This document shows positions 42,370 through 51,191 of a DNA stretch of 54,280 bases, in pieces. Where the stretch lies: positions 1 through 54,280 of the forward strand of contig CASENE010000059.1 of NCBI GenBank assembly GCA_949289265.1, read 5' to 3'. A model generated the notes under the pieces. That model saw only the letters and a list, made by a program, of their open reading frames with translations, had not been told where the DNA came from and made no database searches. This DNA comes from an uncultured Bacteroides sp. Its GTDB lineage: Bacteria; Bacteroidota; Bacteroidia; Bacteroidales; Bacteroidaceae. How positions within the stretch are numbered: the stretch's first letter is position 1; each line of letters opens with the position of its first letter. A program made the position numbers and the translations under genes.

Positions 42370-42401
42370 TTTGCCTCTTTTTAAGATTCACCCTATTTTT
42401 G
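42370..42401 (+). promoter_or_regulatory. Bacteroidetes promoter for the serine hydrolase
   Basis: TTTG (42370-42373), 20 bases, TATTTTTG (42394-42401): full match to consensus, just after the mannan terminator and 39 bases before the gene. Confidence 0.8.
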
Positions 42402-42440
42402 TACCACAAAACATACTTGTTCTCTTAAAATCCGATTCCG

Positions 42441-43952
42441 ATGAGATACAAATCGCAGCTCCTGTTGCTACTGTTATGCCTCTTGCTCTCCTGCCCGCTG
42501 TCGATGCAGGGTCAGGTGAACGAACTTCCGCGCGCCGTGCCCGAAGACGAGGGCATTCCTTCGCGCGCCATAGCCGAATTGTTTGACTCGCTGATGGCGC
42601 TACCGGCCACCGACATCCACAGCGTGATGGTGCTCCGCCACGGCAAAGTCGTAGCCGAGATGTATCCGGCTCCCTTCGGGGCACGCTACCGGCACACGAT
42701 GTATTCCTGCTCTAAGACCTTTGTCAGCGCGGCCGTCGGACTGGCCATGGCAGACAACCGCCTCCGGCTGACAGACCGTGTGGCCGCCTTCTTCCCCGAA
42801 CTCCTGCCCGACACCGTGTCCGACAACCTGGCGGCCATGACCGTGCGCGACCTGCTGACCATGACCTCCGGCATTACGCCCGACTGGAACATGCGCAACC
42901 ACACGCCGCACTGGATTGCGACCTACTTGGGTAAAACGGTTTCCGGCGTCGGCAGCAAGTTCCAATACGATTCCATAGCCACCTACCTGCTGTCGGCCAT
43001 CGTGCAGAAGGCCACAGGCATGCTGCTATTGGACTACTTGCGTCTGAAGCTGTTTGAACCCATGCACATCACGGAAGTGGCTTGGGAGGTCAGCCCCGAA
43101 GGCTATAACACCGGCGGCTGGGGACTGCATATCCAGCCTGAATCCCTGGCCAAGTTCGGCCAGCTCTTGCTGGACGGCGGAAAGTGGCAAGGCCGACAGC
43201 TGCTCCCGGTCTTGTGGGTGCGCGAGATGATGACCGAACAACAGCCCGGCACGGGATACGGCTACCAGATGTGGCAATGCGAATATCCGGGCGCATGGCG
43301 GGCCGACGGCGCGCTGGGGCAATACATCCTGATTGTCCCGGACAAGGACATGGTGGTGGTCATTACGGAATGCACGCTCATCAATGGCGTCAACCAGCGT
43401 CGGCTGGTATGGAACCGGCTGCTGCCGGCTGTGGCCGACGAAGCCCTGCCTCGGGCCGACAAGGGCTATCGACGCCTGCAGCGGAAACAGGCCGGTTACG
43501 CCCTGCCCGTGCCCCAAGGGAAAGCCCGCGCAGCGGCAAGCAACCGCCTGGACGGACGGCGCATCCGTCTGGAAGGCAATAAATACGGCTGGCAAAGCCT
43601 GACCCTGCACACCGACCGTGCCCGGCGTGAAGTCCGCATGGACGTGACTACAGACAGCGGCAAGGCCTATACGCTGCCCTTCGGCTACCGGACGTGGCTC
43701 ACGGCGGAGCTGGATGCTTGCCCGCCCTATTCCATTTCGCCGCTCGATGCCTTCAAAGGTATCGAACGCCCCTTCCATGCGGCAGGCAGCTACGCGTGGA
43801 CTTCGGACGACGTGTTGCGGCTTAAGATTCATTACGTGGATTGGGTCAGCGCCCTTACGCTCGATTTCCATACCGAAGGCGGGGAAATAACCATCCATGT
43901 CGGCGAGAACTATTCCGCCCAGCCGGTCGTCCTTAAAGGAACCTTGGAGTGA
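42441..43952 (+). CDS. Beta-lactamase-family serine hydrolase (class C type)
   Basis: 503 residues. Signal peptide with a possible lipobox (LLSC, Cys18). The SxxK nucleophile motif is in MYSCSKTFVSA, the tyrosine motif in FQYDSIATYLL, and MTVRDLLTMTSGI, GWGLHIQPESLAKFGQLLLD are typical of the family of esterases, peptidases and lactamases. The last 170 residues form a separate beta-rich C-terminal domain. The substrate cannot be read from sequence. Stands alone, with its own promoter. Confidence 0.87.
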   Translation: MRYKSQLLLLLLCLLLSCPLSMQGQVNELPRAVPEDEGIPSRAIAELFDSLMALPATDIHSVMVLRHGKVVAEMYPAPFGARYRHTMYSCSKTFVSAAVGLAMADNRLRLTDRVAAFFPELLPDTVSDNLAAMTVRDLLTMTSGITPDWNMRNHTPHWIATYLGKTVSGVGSKFQYDSIATYLLSAIVQKATGMLLLDYLRLKLFEPMHITEVAWEVSPEGYNTGGWGLHIQPESLAKFGQLLLDGGKWQGRQLLPVLWVREMMTEQQPGTGYGYQMWQCEYPGAWRADGALGQYILIVPDKDMVVVITECTLINGVNQRRLVWNRLLPAVADEALPRADKGYRRLQRKQAGYALPVPQGKARAAASNRLDGRRIRLEGNKYGWQSLTLHTDRARREVRMDVTTDSGKAYTLPFGYRTWLTAELDACPPYSISPLDAFKGIERPFHAAGSYAWTSDDVLRLKIHYVDWVSALTLDFHTEGGEITIHVGENYSAQPVVLKGTLE

Positions 43953-44015
43953 ACACCGGCCGCCGGGCATGGACCTTGAAACGTTCGTCCGTCCGGCTTC
44001 CGTCCCCGTCGGCCT

Positions 44016-44081
44016 GGGACTCTACTTCCACCGACCAGGGACTCTACTCCCAGCAAGCTGGGACTCTACTTCCGCCGACCG
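44016..44081. repeat. 22-bp tandem repeat locus C (reverse orientation, diverged)
   Basis: Three 22-base units begin at 44016, 44038 and 44060, each starting GGGACTCTACT. Read on the minus strand the spacer is AAGTAGAGTC or GAGTAGAGTC (7 of 10 or so identical to CATTATAGTC), with cores such as CCAGCTTGCTGG. A more divergent copy of the same family as loci A, B and D. Confidence 0.7.
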
Positions 44082-44188
44082 GGAATTACTACGCCACTAA
44101 ACGCTGGTAACCAATCTGTTTTGTGGATGCGGGAAGGCGCGCCGGGGGAGCCTCCGGTGCCCCCTCCCGGAAAAATCTTCCCTCCCGG

Positions 44189-44220
44189 TTTGGCAGTTCA
44201 ACGAAATCCCCGTACATTTG
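44189..44220 (+). promoter_or_regulatory. Bacteroidetes promoter for the YGVHSPFA protein gene
   Basis: TTTG (44189-44192), 20 bases, TACATTTG (44213-44220): full match to consensus. The likely transcription start, a few bases later, nearly coincides with the ATG at 44226, so the mRNA would be almost leaderless. Confidence 0.7.
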
Positions 44221-44225
44221 TTTCT

Positions 44226-44885
44226 ATGAACAGGCTTGTCCTATCCGTCCTGTGGCAGCGGTGCGTGCGCGCCGTGCTCCGCCCGTTTGTCTGGTTGCGC
44301 CGTTTCCGCCACCGCCGCGGTTATGGCGTACACTCGCCTTTTGCCTATATTTTCCTCAAGCAGGTCATCTTCCAGCGCTCCCCATACTATCAGTATGCCG
44401 AGCTTCGGACGCAGGCACGCGCGATGGCGCGGCGCGAAGGGCGGCAGGTGTTGCGTGAGTCTCCCCGCGTGCGGCGGCTGTTGTTCCGCGTGGCCAACTA
44501 CGCCCGCCCGTCCACCATCATCGACATCGGCGTCCGTTCGGTCTCTGCCCTCTACCTGCGCGCCGCCTGCCGGCATGCCGAATACACCTATGCGTCGTCG
44601 CTTTCCGACCTGTTCCTCGAGGCGGGCGTGCCCATCGGTTTCCTCTACCTGCACGACTACCGTCACCCCGAGCGGGTGGAAGAGGCCTTCCGGCTTTGTG
44701 TGCAGCGCGTCTCGCCCGCGTCGGTCTTTGTGGTGGAAGGCATCCGCTACACCCGCGACATGGCCGCGTTGTGGCGGCACTTGCGCAGGCACGAGCGGGT
44801 GGCCGTCACGTTCGACCTCTACGACGTGGGCATCCTGTTCTTCGACTCATCCAAATCCAAGCAAGATTACATCATCAACTTTTAG
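44226..44885 (+). CDS. Rossmann-like protein related to O-methyltransferases, unknown function
   Basis: 219 residues from ATG 44226; the longer frame from 44121 crosses the promoter. Begins with a basic region and the motif RHRRGYGVHSPFAYIF, seen in a Bacteroidetes group of methyltransferase-like proteins. The putative SAM site reads STIIDIGVRSVSALYL, without the usual run of glycines, so binding may be lost. FVVEGIRYTRDM and VTFDLYDVGILFFD look like later strands of the same fold. Ends in TAG, 3 bases before the next gene. Confidence 0.7.
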   Translation: MNRLVLSVLWQRCVRAVLRPFVWLRRFRHRRGYGVHSPFAYIFLKQVIFQRSPYYQYAELRTQARAMARREGRQVLRESPRVRRLLFRVANYARPSTIIDIGVRSVSALYLRAACRHAEYTYASSLSDLFLEAGVPIGFLYLHDYRHPERVEEAFRLCVQRVSPASVFVVEGIRYTRDMAALWRHLRRHERVAVTFDLYDVGILFFDSSKSKQDYIINF

Positions 44886-44888
44886 CCC

Positions 44889-45455
44889 ATGGACACACCC
44901 AAGAAAAGCCTTGTTTACACCCGTACGGGCGACTGCGGCACCACCTCGCTCGTGGGGGGCGTGCGCGTCCCCAAGACCCATGCCCGCCTCGAAGCCTATG
45001 GCACGGTGGACGAACTGAACGCCCATCTGGGCCTGCTGGCCACCTTTCTGACCGACCCGGCAGACCAGGCATTCGTCTGCCGGGTGCAGAGCCTCCTGTT
45101 TACCATCGGTTCGCAGCTGGCCACGGATACGTCGCAAACCGCTCTCGACCCATCGTCTGTCGTCAGCGCCTCGCACGTGGCGGACATGGAGCGCGAAATA
45201 GACCGCCTGGACAGCCTGTTGCCGCGCCTGCGGGCCTTCGTGCTGCCCGGCGGGGGACGCGGCGCGGCGGTCTGCCACGTGTGCCGCACGGTGTGCCGCA
45301 GGGCCGAGCGGCGCATCCTGTCCCTGTCCGGCGAGGCGGCAGTCCCAGCCGAACTCCTGGCATATATGAATCGTCTGTCGGACTATTTGTTTGTTCTCTC
45401 CCGGAAAATGAATCAAGACGAGAAAAAAGGTGAAATATTTTGGCAGAATCGTTGA
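44889..45455 (+). CDS. Cob(I)yrinic acid a,c-diamide adenosyltransferase (PduO type)
   Basis: 188 residues. Transfers adenosyl from ATP to cob(I)alamin to make the coenzyme B12 form. The ATP-binding N-terminus is [21 protein letters not shown], then [18 protein letters not shown]. The C-terminal active-site helix has [22 protein letters not shown] and [14 protein letters not shown]. It starts right after the preceding gene's stop, so both are probably expressed from the promoter at 44189. Confidence 0.92.
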   Translation: MDTPKKSLVYTRTGDCGTTSLVGGVRVPKTHARLEAYGTVDELNAHLGLLATFLTDPADQAFVCRVQSLLFTIGSQLATDTSQTALDPSSVVSASHVADMEREIDRLDSLLPRLRAFVLPGGGRGAAVCHVCRTVCRRAERRILSLSGEAAVPAELLAYMNRLSDYLFVLSRKMNQDEKKGEIFWQNR

Positions 45456-45481
45456 ATATGAAATAAAATGTTATACTTTTG
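45451..45481 (+). promoter_or_regulatory. Promoter for the DUF2795 gene
   Basis: GTTG (45451-45454), 19 bases, TACTTTTG (45474-45481); three of four -33 bases fit. It overlaps the end of the adenosyltransferase gene. Confidence 0.65.
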
Positions 45482-45537
45482 CCGGGAATTTGAAAGTAGA
45501 ACCCTAATAAGTACCATTTTAAATACTCTTAGCAGCT

Positions 45538-45759
45538 ATGTATTGGACATTGGAATTGGCTTCCAAACTGGAAGATGCTCCTTGGCCGGCAACTAAGGAC
45601 GAGCTTATTGATTATGCCATGCGTTCGGGCGCACCGCTTGAAGTGATAGAGAACCTGCAGGAAATGGAAGATGAAGGCGAGATATACGAAAGCATAGAAG
45701 ACATCTGGCCTGATTATCCCAGCAAAGAAGATTTCTTTTTCAACGAGGACGAGTATTGA
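45538..45759 (+). CDS. DUF2795 family small acidic protein
   Basis: 73 residues, highly acidic, with MYWTLELASKLEDAPWPATKDELIDYAMRSG and VIENLQEMEDEGEIYESIEDIWPDY. I recognise this as the DUF2795 family, very common and strongly conserved in Bacteroidales. Function is not known. It has its own promoter and terminator. Confidence 0.88.
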   Translation: MYWTLELASKLEDAPWPATKDELIDYAMRSGAPLEVIENLQEMEDEGEIYESIEDIWPDYPSKEDFFFNEDEY

Positions 45760-45801
45760 GCCGAAGCCCGGCGCAGATGAATTGTACTTGAAGTGAAAGT
45801 G

Positions 45802-45845
45802 AACAAGGAGGCGGAGTGAGCATCATTCTGCCTCCTTTGTTTTGG
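45802..45845 (+). terminator. Terminator between the DUF2795 gene and a convergent operon
   Basis: AACAAGGAGGC (45802-45812) pairs with GCCTCCTTTGTT (45830-45841) with one bulge, then TTT. It may act for the plus-strand gene. On the minus strand the left arm gives a T-poor end. Confidence 0.65.
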
Positions 45846-45909
45846 GGATTGGGCGCGCATTGTCCGCGCGGGCCGTCCGAGGCCACGCGGGCGGGGGGTA
45901 GGAGCGGCG

Positions 45910-46629
45910 TCAGCCCACGAAGGCCTGTATCTGCTTTTCGGATGCCTGGGGCAGGAGGCGGCGCAGGTGCTGGACGATGCGTCGGCGCGATTCTTCGGGG
46001 GTACAACCGGCGTGCTGCTTGCCGTAGAGTGCTTCGGGGGTGGTGTAGCGTGCCACGCCCCAGCCGTACGTACGGCCGTGGCGGTCGGTGTTGTATTCAA
46101 AGTCGGCAATGACCACGTGCAGCCCCATCATGAGCCGGGTGAGGATGGGTTCCAAGGAAATCTTCTCCGTCAGGGGCAGATTGTCCACCAGTTCCGAAGC
46201 CTCTCTGTGGCGCAACCGACGGCTGAGGCCCAGCAGCTGTCGCAGTTCCTTGACGGTGGCGCTGCCTTCGCTGCCGATGGTTTGCAGGACGAGGTCGTCC
46301 AGGGCTGCTTTGTCGTCGTCTTTGGCATACTGCAGGGAGCGGCGGTAATTCAACAGGTGGGGCAGCCACTCCAAGCTGACGTATCCGGCCTTTTGGCGGA
46401 AAAATTTGCCGTAGGCGCAATGCCCTTCGCGGATGACGGGGCCTTTCCATTCCCAGGGGCCGTCCGTTTCGGCAGAGAACCAATATCCGGGGGCCGTGTG
46501 CTCTTCGATGGAGAAGCCGGGAATGGAGCAGCGGAAGAACGGCAGGAATCCCCATCGCATGGCCAGTTGTTCGATGCCTGCCGCGCTTTCTATCGTTTCT
46601 GTCTGCCGCATTTCAGTCTGTCGCGTCAT
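45910..46629 (-). CDS. AlkZ-related winged-helix protein
   Basis: 239 residues from ATG 46629; the start overlaps the upstream gene's stop (ATGA), which supports it over the longer frame. Segments such as GFLPFFRCSIPGFSIEE, GPWEWKGPVIREGHCAYGKFF and VIADFEYNTDRHGRTYGWGVARYTTPE look like a Bacteroidales family that databases relate to the AlkZ/YcaQ DNA glycosylases. Function is not shown here. Coupled to the flavin reductase gene upstream. Confidence 0.7.
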   Translation of the reverse strand: MTRQTEMRQTETIESAAGIEQLAMRWGFLPFFRCSIPGFSIEEHTAPGYWFSAETDGPWEWKGPVIREGHCAYGKFFRQKAGYVSLEWLPHLLNYRRSLQYAKDDDKAALDDLVLQTIGSEGSATVKELRQLLGLSRRLRHREASELVDNLPLTEKISLEPILTRLMMGLHVVIADFEYNTDRHGRTYGWGVARYTTPEALYGKQHAGCTPEESRRRIVQHLRRLLPQASEKQIQAFVG

Positions 46630-47189
46630 GGTTTCAGTGCCAGCCCGTCCTTGAAGGCATTGCCCACTTTTTCGCCCAGGGCCAGGTAGGCGTTGTGCAC
46701 CGGGTCGAAGGTGATGGCGTGTAACTTGCCCGGGTCTATCTTTCCTTTTTCGTCCAGGATGCACTCGTCTGCCGACACGTTGACAATTTTCCCCACCAGG
46801 TGGCAAGTATTGGGGTCGTAAGAGATGAGTTGACATTCCAGTGCCATCGGAAGCTCTGCGATGAGCGGCGCGTTGACAAACTCCGACTTCACGGCGTGGA
46901 AGCCGGCCCGTGCAAATTTATCCGGCTCTTTGTTGGCCGATACGATGCCCACGTAGTCGCAGGCAGTCAGCTGTTCCACGGTGCCCATGCTGAGGGTGAA
47001 GGCTTGAGTGGCCAGCAGGTTCTTTACCGTTTTGTGGCCGGCGCTCAGGCAGAGGTTGACCTGGTCGTCATAATCAATGCCGCCCCAAGCTGCGTTCATG
47101 GCGTCCGGACGTCCATCTTCGTCGTAGGTGGCAACAATGAACACCGGCTGCGGATACGTCCAGGGCTTGGCTCCAAAGTTCTTTCTCAT
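46626..47189 (-). CDS. Flavin reductase family protein
   Basis: 187 residues. An FMN-binding split-barrel protein of the flavin reductase/DIM6-NTAB type: the N-terminal PQPVFIVATYDEDGRPDAMNAAWGG and NLCLSAGHKTVKNLLATQAFTLSM form the flavin-binding fold. It could reduce flavin or act on a small substrate; no partner oxygenase lies nearby. A Shine-Dalgarno-like GAAAGGAG precedes the start by 7 bases. Its last bases overlap the AlkZ-related gene. Confidence 0.85.
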   Translation of the reverse strand: MRKNFGAKPWTYPQPVFIVATYDEDGRPDAMNAAWGGIDYDDQVNLCLSAGHKTVKNLLATQAFTLSMGTVEQLTACDYVGIVSANKEPDKFARAGFHAVKSEFVNAPLIAELPMALECQLISYDPNTCHLVGKIVNVSADECILDEKGKIDPGKLHAITFDPVHNAYLALGEKVGNAFKDGLALKP

Positions 47190-47333
47190 GGTTTTGCTCC
47201 TTTCTTTGTTAGGTAGGTGTTGGATATGAACCGGGCGCGGCTTGCGCGGATTCCACGGAGGGTACTGTCGAACGTATCCGTGTGGTCTGCGAAATCCGCG
47301 CCCGAAGTCTGTGTCTGTCCGCCGGAGACGGAA

Positions 47334-48314
47334 TCAGATGGACAGTTCCCTCAAGACGTTGACCAGTTCCTTCTTGATGGGCTTGTCGTTCTTGATGGCC
47401 TTGGTGAAGGGCACGTAAACGATTTCGTCGTGGTCGATGCCTATCATCACGTTGCGCTGGCCCTCCATGATGGCGTCGATGGCTGCGGCGCCCAGGCGGC
47501 TGGCCAGGATGCGGTCGTGGGCAGTGGGGCTTCCGCCGCGCTGCAGGTGTCCCAGGATGGTGACGCGCACGTCATAGCCCGGATATTCGTTCTTCACGCG
47601 TTCGGCGTAGTGCATGGCTCCGCCCGTGATGGGACTTTCGGCCACGAGCACGATACTGCTGTTCTTCGACTTGCGGAAGCCGTTCTTGATAAGTTCCTCC
47701 AGTTGGTCCACCTCGGTGCTGATTTCTGGGATGATGGCTGCCTCCGCACCCGAAGCGATGGCGCCGTTCAGTGCCAGGAATCCGGCGTCTCGTCCCATCA
47801 CTTCGATGAAGAACAGGCGCTCGTGCGACGTGGCAGTGTCACGGATTTTGTCTACGGCATCCAGGATGGTGTTCAGGGCTGTGTCGTATCCGATGGTGGT
47901 ATCCGTGCCGAAGAGGTCATTGTCGATGGTGCCGGGCAGCCCAATGCAAGGCACGTCGAATTCTTCTGCAAAGATGCGGGCTCCAGTCAGCGAGCCGTCG
48001 CCACCAATGATGACCAGCGCGTCGATGCCTTCCTTCTTCATGTTTTCATAAGCAATCTGTCGTCCTTCGGGCGTGCAGAATTCCTTGCAACGGGCTGTCT
48101 TGAGGATGGTGCCCCCCAGCTGGATGATGTTGCTTACGTTCTGGCTTTTGAACTCTTTGATTTCGCCGGTCACCAGGCCTTTGTAGCCTCGGTAGATGCC
48201 TTTAACCTGCAGTCCGTTGTAGATAGCGGCGCGTGTCACGGCGCGAATGGCGGCGTTCATGCCGGGGGCGTCACCTCCCGACGTTAAGATACCGATACAT
48301 TTAATTGCTGGCAT
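47334..48314 (-). CDS. pfkA: 6-phosphofructokinase (ATP-dependent)
   Basis: 326 residues. Phosphorylates fructose-6-phosphate in glycolysis. Blocks: [28 protein letters not shown] for ATP/Mg, [22 protein letters not shown] with the catalytic Asp, and [17 protein letters not shown]. The glycine of GGDGS is typical of ATP-using enzymes rather than pyrophosphate-using ones. A 144-base gap separates it from the flavin reductase. Confidence 0.95.
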   Translation of the reverse strand: MPAIKCIGILTSGGDAPGMNAAIRAVTRAAIYNGLQVKGIYRGYKGLVTGEIKEFKSQNVSNIIQLGGTILKTARCKEFCTPEGRQIAYENMKKEGIDALVIIGGDGSLTGARIFAEEFDVPCIGLPGTIDNDLFGTDTTIGYDTALNTILDAVDKIRDTATSHERLFFIEVMGRDAGFLALNGAIASGAEAAIIPEISTEVDQLEELIKNGFRKSKNSSIVLVAESPITGGAMHYAERVKNEYPGYDVRVTILGHLQRGGSPTAHDRILASRLGAAAIDAIMEGQRNVMIGIDHDEIVYVPFTKAIKNDKPIKKELVNVLRELSI

Positions 48315-48372
48315 GATGTTATTAATTTAGTATGAATGATTCTTTCCGGATGGTTTACGTCTTTGTTAGGGG

Positions 48373-48380
48373 CAAAGATA
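48373..48380 (-). promoter_or_regulatory. -7 promoter box for pfkA
   Basis: Minus strand TATCTTTG, matching TAnnTTTG, 59 bases before the pfkA start. Confidence 0.55.
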
Positions 48381-48415
48381 CGAAAAAGCCCAGGCCTTTT
48401 CCTATATAATTCACA

Positions 48416-49303
48416 TTAATTTATTATTTCCTTGTCTCCTTGTCCGATTTTGCTGCGGATGGACTGTGTGATTTCTTCCATCAGCCACTTGGGGGTGGAG
48501 GTGGCGCCGCATACGCCGATGGAGCGGGCGTCGGCCAGCAGCGAGGCGTCTATCTCGTCCGTGCTGTCTATCAGGTGCGAGTTGGGGTTGACTTTCCGGC
48601 ATTCGCTGAACAGCATCTTGCCGTTGGAGCTTTTCTTTCCGCTGACGAAGAACACAAGGTCGTGCGAGGCGGCAAACTGCCGGATGTTGGGGATGCGGTT
48701 GGCCACCTGGCGGCAGATGGTGTCGTAGTATTGGAAGGTCAGGCCCGGCGCGATGTGGGCTTGGATGTATTCCACGATTTCGCGGAACTCGTGCAGGGAC
48801 TTCGTGGTCTGCGAATAGAGGCGGATGCTTTTGCCGAAGTCCAGGCGTTTGGCTTCTTCCAAGCTTTCTATCACGATGGCCTTCCCGGCGGTTTGTCCCA
48901 CCAGTCCCAGCACTTCGGCGTGCCCGCTTTTGCCATAGATGACGATTTGCTTCTCGGGGTCGTCGTCGCGGTTGTATTCTTGCTTGATGCGCTTCTGCAG
49001 CTGTAGCACCACGGGGCAGGTGGCGTCTATGATGTCGATGTGGTTGCGGCGCGCGGTTTCGTAGGTTTCGGGCGGTTCGCCGTGGGCCCGCAGCAGCACC
49101 TTGGCGTTGTGCAGGCGGACGAACTCCTCGTGGTTGATGGTGACCAGTCCCAGTGCTTTCAGACGTTCCACCTCCCGGCTGTTGTGCACGATGTCGCCCA
49201 AGCAGTAGAGGACGCCGCCTTTGCCCAGTTCTTCCTCGGCTTTGCGGATGGCGGTCACCACGCCGAAGCAGAAGCCTGAGCCTTTGTCTATTTCGACCTT
49301 CAT
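48416..49303 (-). CDS. ispH: 4-hydroxy-3-methylbut-2-enyl diphosphate reductase
   Basis: 295 residues. The last step of the MEP isoprenoid pathway, making IPP and DMAPP on a [4Fe-4S] cluster. The three cluster cysteines Cys12 (GSGFCFGV), Cys96 (IDATCPVV) and Cys197 (DTICRQVANR) are at exactly the family positions. The pathway feeds UppS and the prenyl synthase at 51.2 kb. Confidence 0.95.
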   Translation of the reverse strand: MKVEIDKGSGFCFGVVTAIRKAEEELGKGGVLYCLGDIVHNSREVERLKALGLVTINHEEFVRLHNAKVLLRAHGEPPETYETARRNHIDIIDATCPVVLQLQKRIKQEYNRDDDPEKQIVIYGKSGHAEVLGLVGQTAGKAIVIESLEEAKRLDFGKSIRLYSQTTKSLHEFREIVEYIQAHIAPGLTFQYYDTICRQVANRIPNIRQFAASHDLVFFVSGKKSSNGKMLFSECRKVNPNSHLIDSTDEIDASLLADARSIGVCGATSTPKWLMEEITQSIRSKIGQGDKEIIN

Positions 49304-49320
49304 GATGTTTAGTAATTAGG

Positions 49321-49375
49321 GATTAGGGGTTAGTGTTTAGTGATTAGGGGTTGGTGTTTAGTGATTGGCGTTTGG
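49321..49375. repeat. 21-bp direct repeat between cmk and ispH
   Basis: GATTAGGGGTTAGTGTTTAGT (49321-49341) recurs with one change at 49342-49362, with a partial third copy after it. The gap of 94 bases between the two minus-strand genes holds nothing else. It uses the same word style as 31385 but is not the 22-bp family. Confidence 0.65.
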
Positions 49376-49397
49376 TAATCCGGCTAATCACTCATCG

Positions 49398-50090
49398 CTA
49401 AACGCTGACCGCTTTCTTGTATTGCTCCATCAGCCAGGCCTTTTGTTCGGCGATGCTCAGGTGGCTGTTGTCCAGCAGCAGGGCGTCGTCGGCGCGGCGC
49501 AACGGACTGACCTCGCGGTGCTGGTCGATGTAGTCGCGCTGCTTCACGTTTTGCAGGATGTCCGCATAGTCGGCCTCCTGGCCTTTGGCTTTCAGCTCGT
49601 CGTAGCGGCGTTGGGCGCGGATTTCGGGCGAGGCGGTGACAAACACTTTCAGCTCGGCGTCGGGGAAGACGGTGGTGCCTATGTCTCGTCCGTCCATCAC
49701 GATGCCCTTCTCGCGTCCCATCTCCTGCTGCTGCGCCACGAGTGCCTGGCGCACGAAGGGCAGGGCGGCCACCGGGCTGACGTGGGCCGACACCTCCATG
49801 GTGCGGATGCGCTCTTCCACGTCTGTGCCGTTCAGGCAGGTGTCCGGGCGTCCGGTCGCTGGATTGAGGCGGAACGAGATGCGGATGCGGCCCATCTCGC
49901 GCTCCAGGCGGTCGGCGTCTATCTGTCCGTCGGCGCGGAACAGCCCGTTGTCCAGGCAGTAGAGGGTGACGGCGCGGTACATGGCCCCGCTGTCGATGTA
50001 GATGTACCCAATCTCCCGGGCCAGGTCTTTGGCCATAGTGCTTTTCCCGCACGAGGAGAAGCCGTCGATGGCTATGGTTATTCTCTTCAT
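49398..50090 (-). CDS. cmk: Cytidylate kinase
   Basis: 230 residues. Phosphorylates CMP/dCMP. P-loop [15 protein letters not shown], then [34 protein letters not shown] and RRYDEL. The latter half [24 protein letters not shown] is typical of cytidylate kinases. It has its own promoter at 50108 and lies upstream of ispH on the same strand. Confidence 0.95.
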   Translation of the reverse strand: MKRITIAIDGFSSCGKSTMAKDLAREIGYIYIDSGAMYRAVTLYCLDNGLFRADGQIDADRLEREMGRIRISFRLNPATGRPDTCLNGTDVEERIRTMEVSAHVSPVAALPFVRQALVAQQQEMGREKGIVMDGRDIGTTVFPDAELKVFVTASPEIRAQRRYDELKAKGQEADYADILQNVKQRDYIDQHREVSPLRRADDALLLDNSHLSIAEQKAWLMEQYKKAVSV

Positions 50091-50107
50091 AAGGTTGATT
50101 TTTACCG

Positions 50108-50115
50108 CAAAGATA
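50108..50115 (-). promoter_or_regulatory. -7 promoter box for cmk
   Basis: Minus strand TATCTTTG, matching TAnnTTTG, 18 bases before the cmk start. Confidence 0.55.
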
Positions 50116-50244
50116 CGGCATTCTCCGGAATGGAGGAAGAATGCCGCCCGAATTTTGAGGCCTGTCCGAGCCGGATGGATTCGCAGCCTTCTTATGGGGA
50201 ATGATAATCGTTGTAAATCAGTGGTTTATTTCCGCAGACCTGGC

Positions 50245-50332
50245 ATTATAGTCCCAGCGAACGGGCGTAGTAGTCCCAGCGAGCGGGCGTTATAGTCCCA
50301 GCAAGCGGGCATTATAGTCCCGGCAAACGGGG
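50245..50332. repeat. 22-bp tandem repeat locus D
   Basis: Four units begin at 50245, 50267, 50289 and 50311, all with the core in the CCAGCRARCGGG orientation (the last CCGGCAAACGGG). The locus lies between divergent cmk and the TonB-like gene. Confidence 0.82.
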
Positions 50333-50417
50333 ACTTTTCACGGGCCGGGTGCGGAAGAAAAGTCGTGTCTTTGCAGAAAAATCGGCCGTTTGTGGACGTT
50401 GGTATGCGGAAAAGCCG

Positions 50418-50425
50418 TAAATTTG
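50418..50425 (+). promoter_or_regulatory. -7 promoter box for the TonB-like gene
   Basis: TAAATTTG matches TAnnTTTG, 38 bases before ATG 50463. The nearest TTTG is 25 bases upstream, too far for a canonical -33. Confidence 0.45.
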
Positions 50426-50462
50426 CCCGAAAAGGGAAAACTTTAGCGAGACTGACGCAGCG

Positions 50463-51161
50463 ATGGAGATGAAGAAAACGCCCGAGGCGGATTTGGAACG
50501 GCAACGGGGCACGTGGCTCCTGGTGGGCTTTGTTGTGGCCTTGTCCGTGCTGTTTGCGGCCTTCGAGTGGTCGGAACGCCCGGAGGCGCCCGACGCAGGC
50601 GACTGGCTGCCCGAACTGGTGTTTGAGGAGGAAGTGGAGGTGCCCGTGATAGAGCGTCCGCTGCCCGCGCCGCCTGTCCCGCCCTCGCCCGCCCCGGCGG
50701 TGAGGAAGGAAGAAGTGGAGGTGGCGGACGACGACGCGGAGGCCGACGAGGACGCCGTGCCGGAGACGTCGGAACAGACCGGCGACGCGCAGCCTGCCGT
50801 CCCCGTCTCCGTCGCCCCGCCGACGGACGGGACAGAGGCAGACGCGGCCTTTGCGGTGGTGGACGAGCTGCCGGAGTTTCCCACGGACGGGCTGGCGGGG
50901 CTGATGCGCTACCTGACCGCACACCTGCGCTACCCGCAGGCGGCGTGGAGCCGGCACATCGGGGGCACGGTGCTGTGTCAGTTCGTGGTGGAGGCGGACG
51001 GCCGCATAGCCGACGTGCAGGTGCTGCAGGGCGTACATCCGCTGCTGGACAACGAAGCCCTGCGCGTGCTGGCGGGCATGCCCCGCTGGAAGCCCGGCAA
51101 GCGGAAGGGGCAGCCGGTGCGGGTGCTCTACACGCTGCCCGTGGCGTTCTGCCTGCAGTGA
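50463..51161 (+). CDS. TonB-like energy transducer protein
   Basis: 232 residues. One membrane anchor (TWLLVGFVVALSVLFAAF), a linker rich in Pro, Glu and Asp (about 40-135), and a TonB C-terminal domain (MRYLTAHLRYPQAAWSRHIGGTVLCQFVV, IADVQVLQGVHPLLDNEALRVLAGMPRWKPG). Such proteins couple inner-membrane energy to outer-membrane receptors. Many TonB paralogues exist per Bacteroides genome, and this one has no receptor gene near it. The linker is strongly acidic. Confidence 0.88.
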   Translation: MEMKKTPEADLERQRGTWLLVGFVVALSVLFAAFEWSERPEAPDAGDWLPELVFEEEVEVPVIERPLPAPPVPPSPAPAVRKEEVEVADDDAEADEDAVPETSEQTGDAQPAVPVSVAPPTDGTEADAAFAVVDELPEFPTDGLAGLMRYLTAHLRYPQAAWSRHIGGTVLCQFVVEADGRIADVQVLQGVHPLLDNEALRVLAGMPRWKPGKRKGQPVRVLYTLPVAFCLQ

Positions 51162-51191
51162 AGGAATGTTTTATTTTTGAAGATATTTAGC

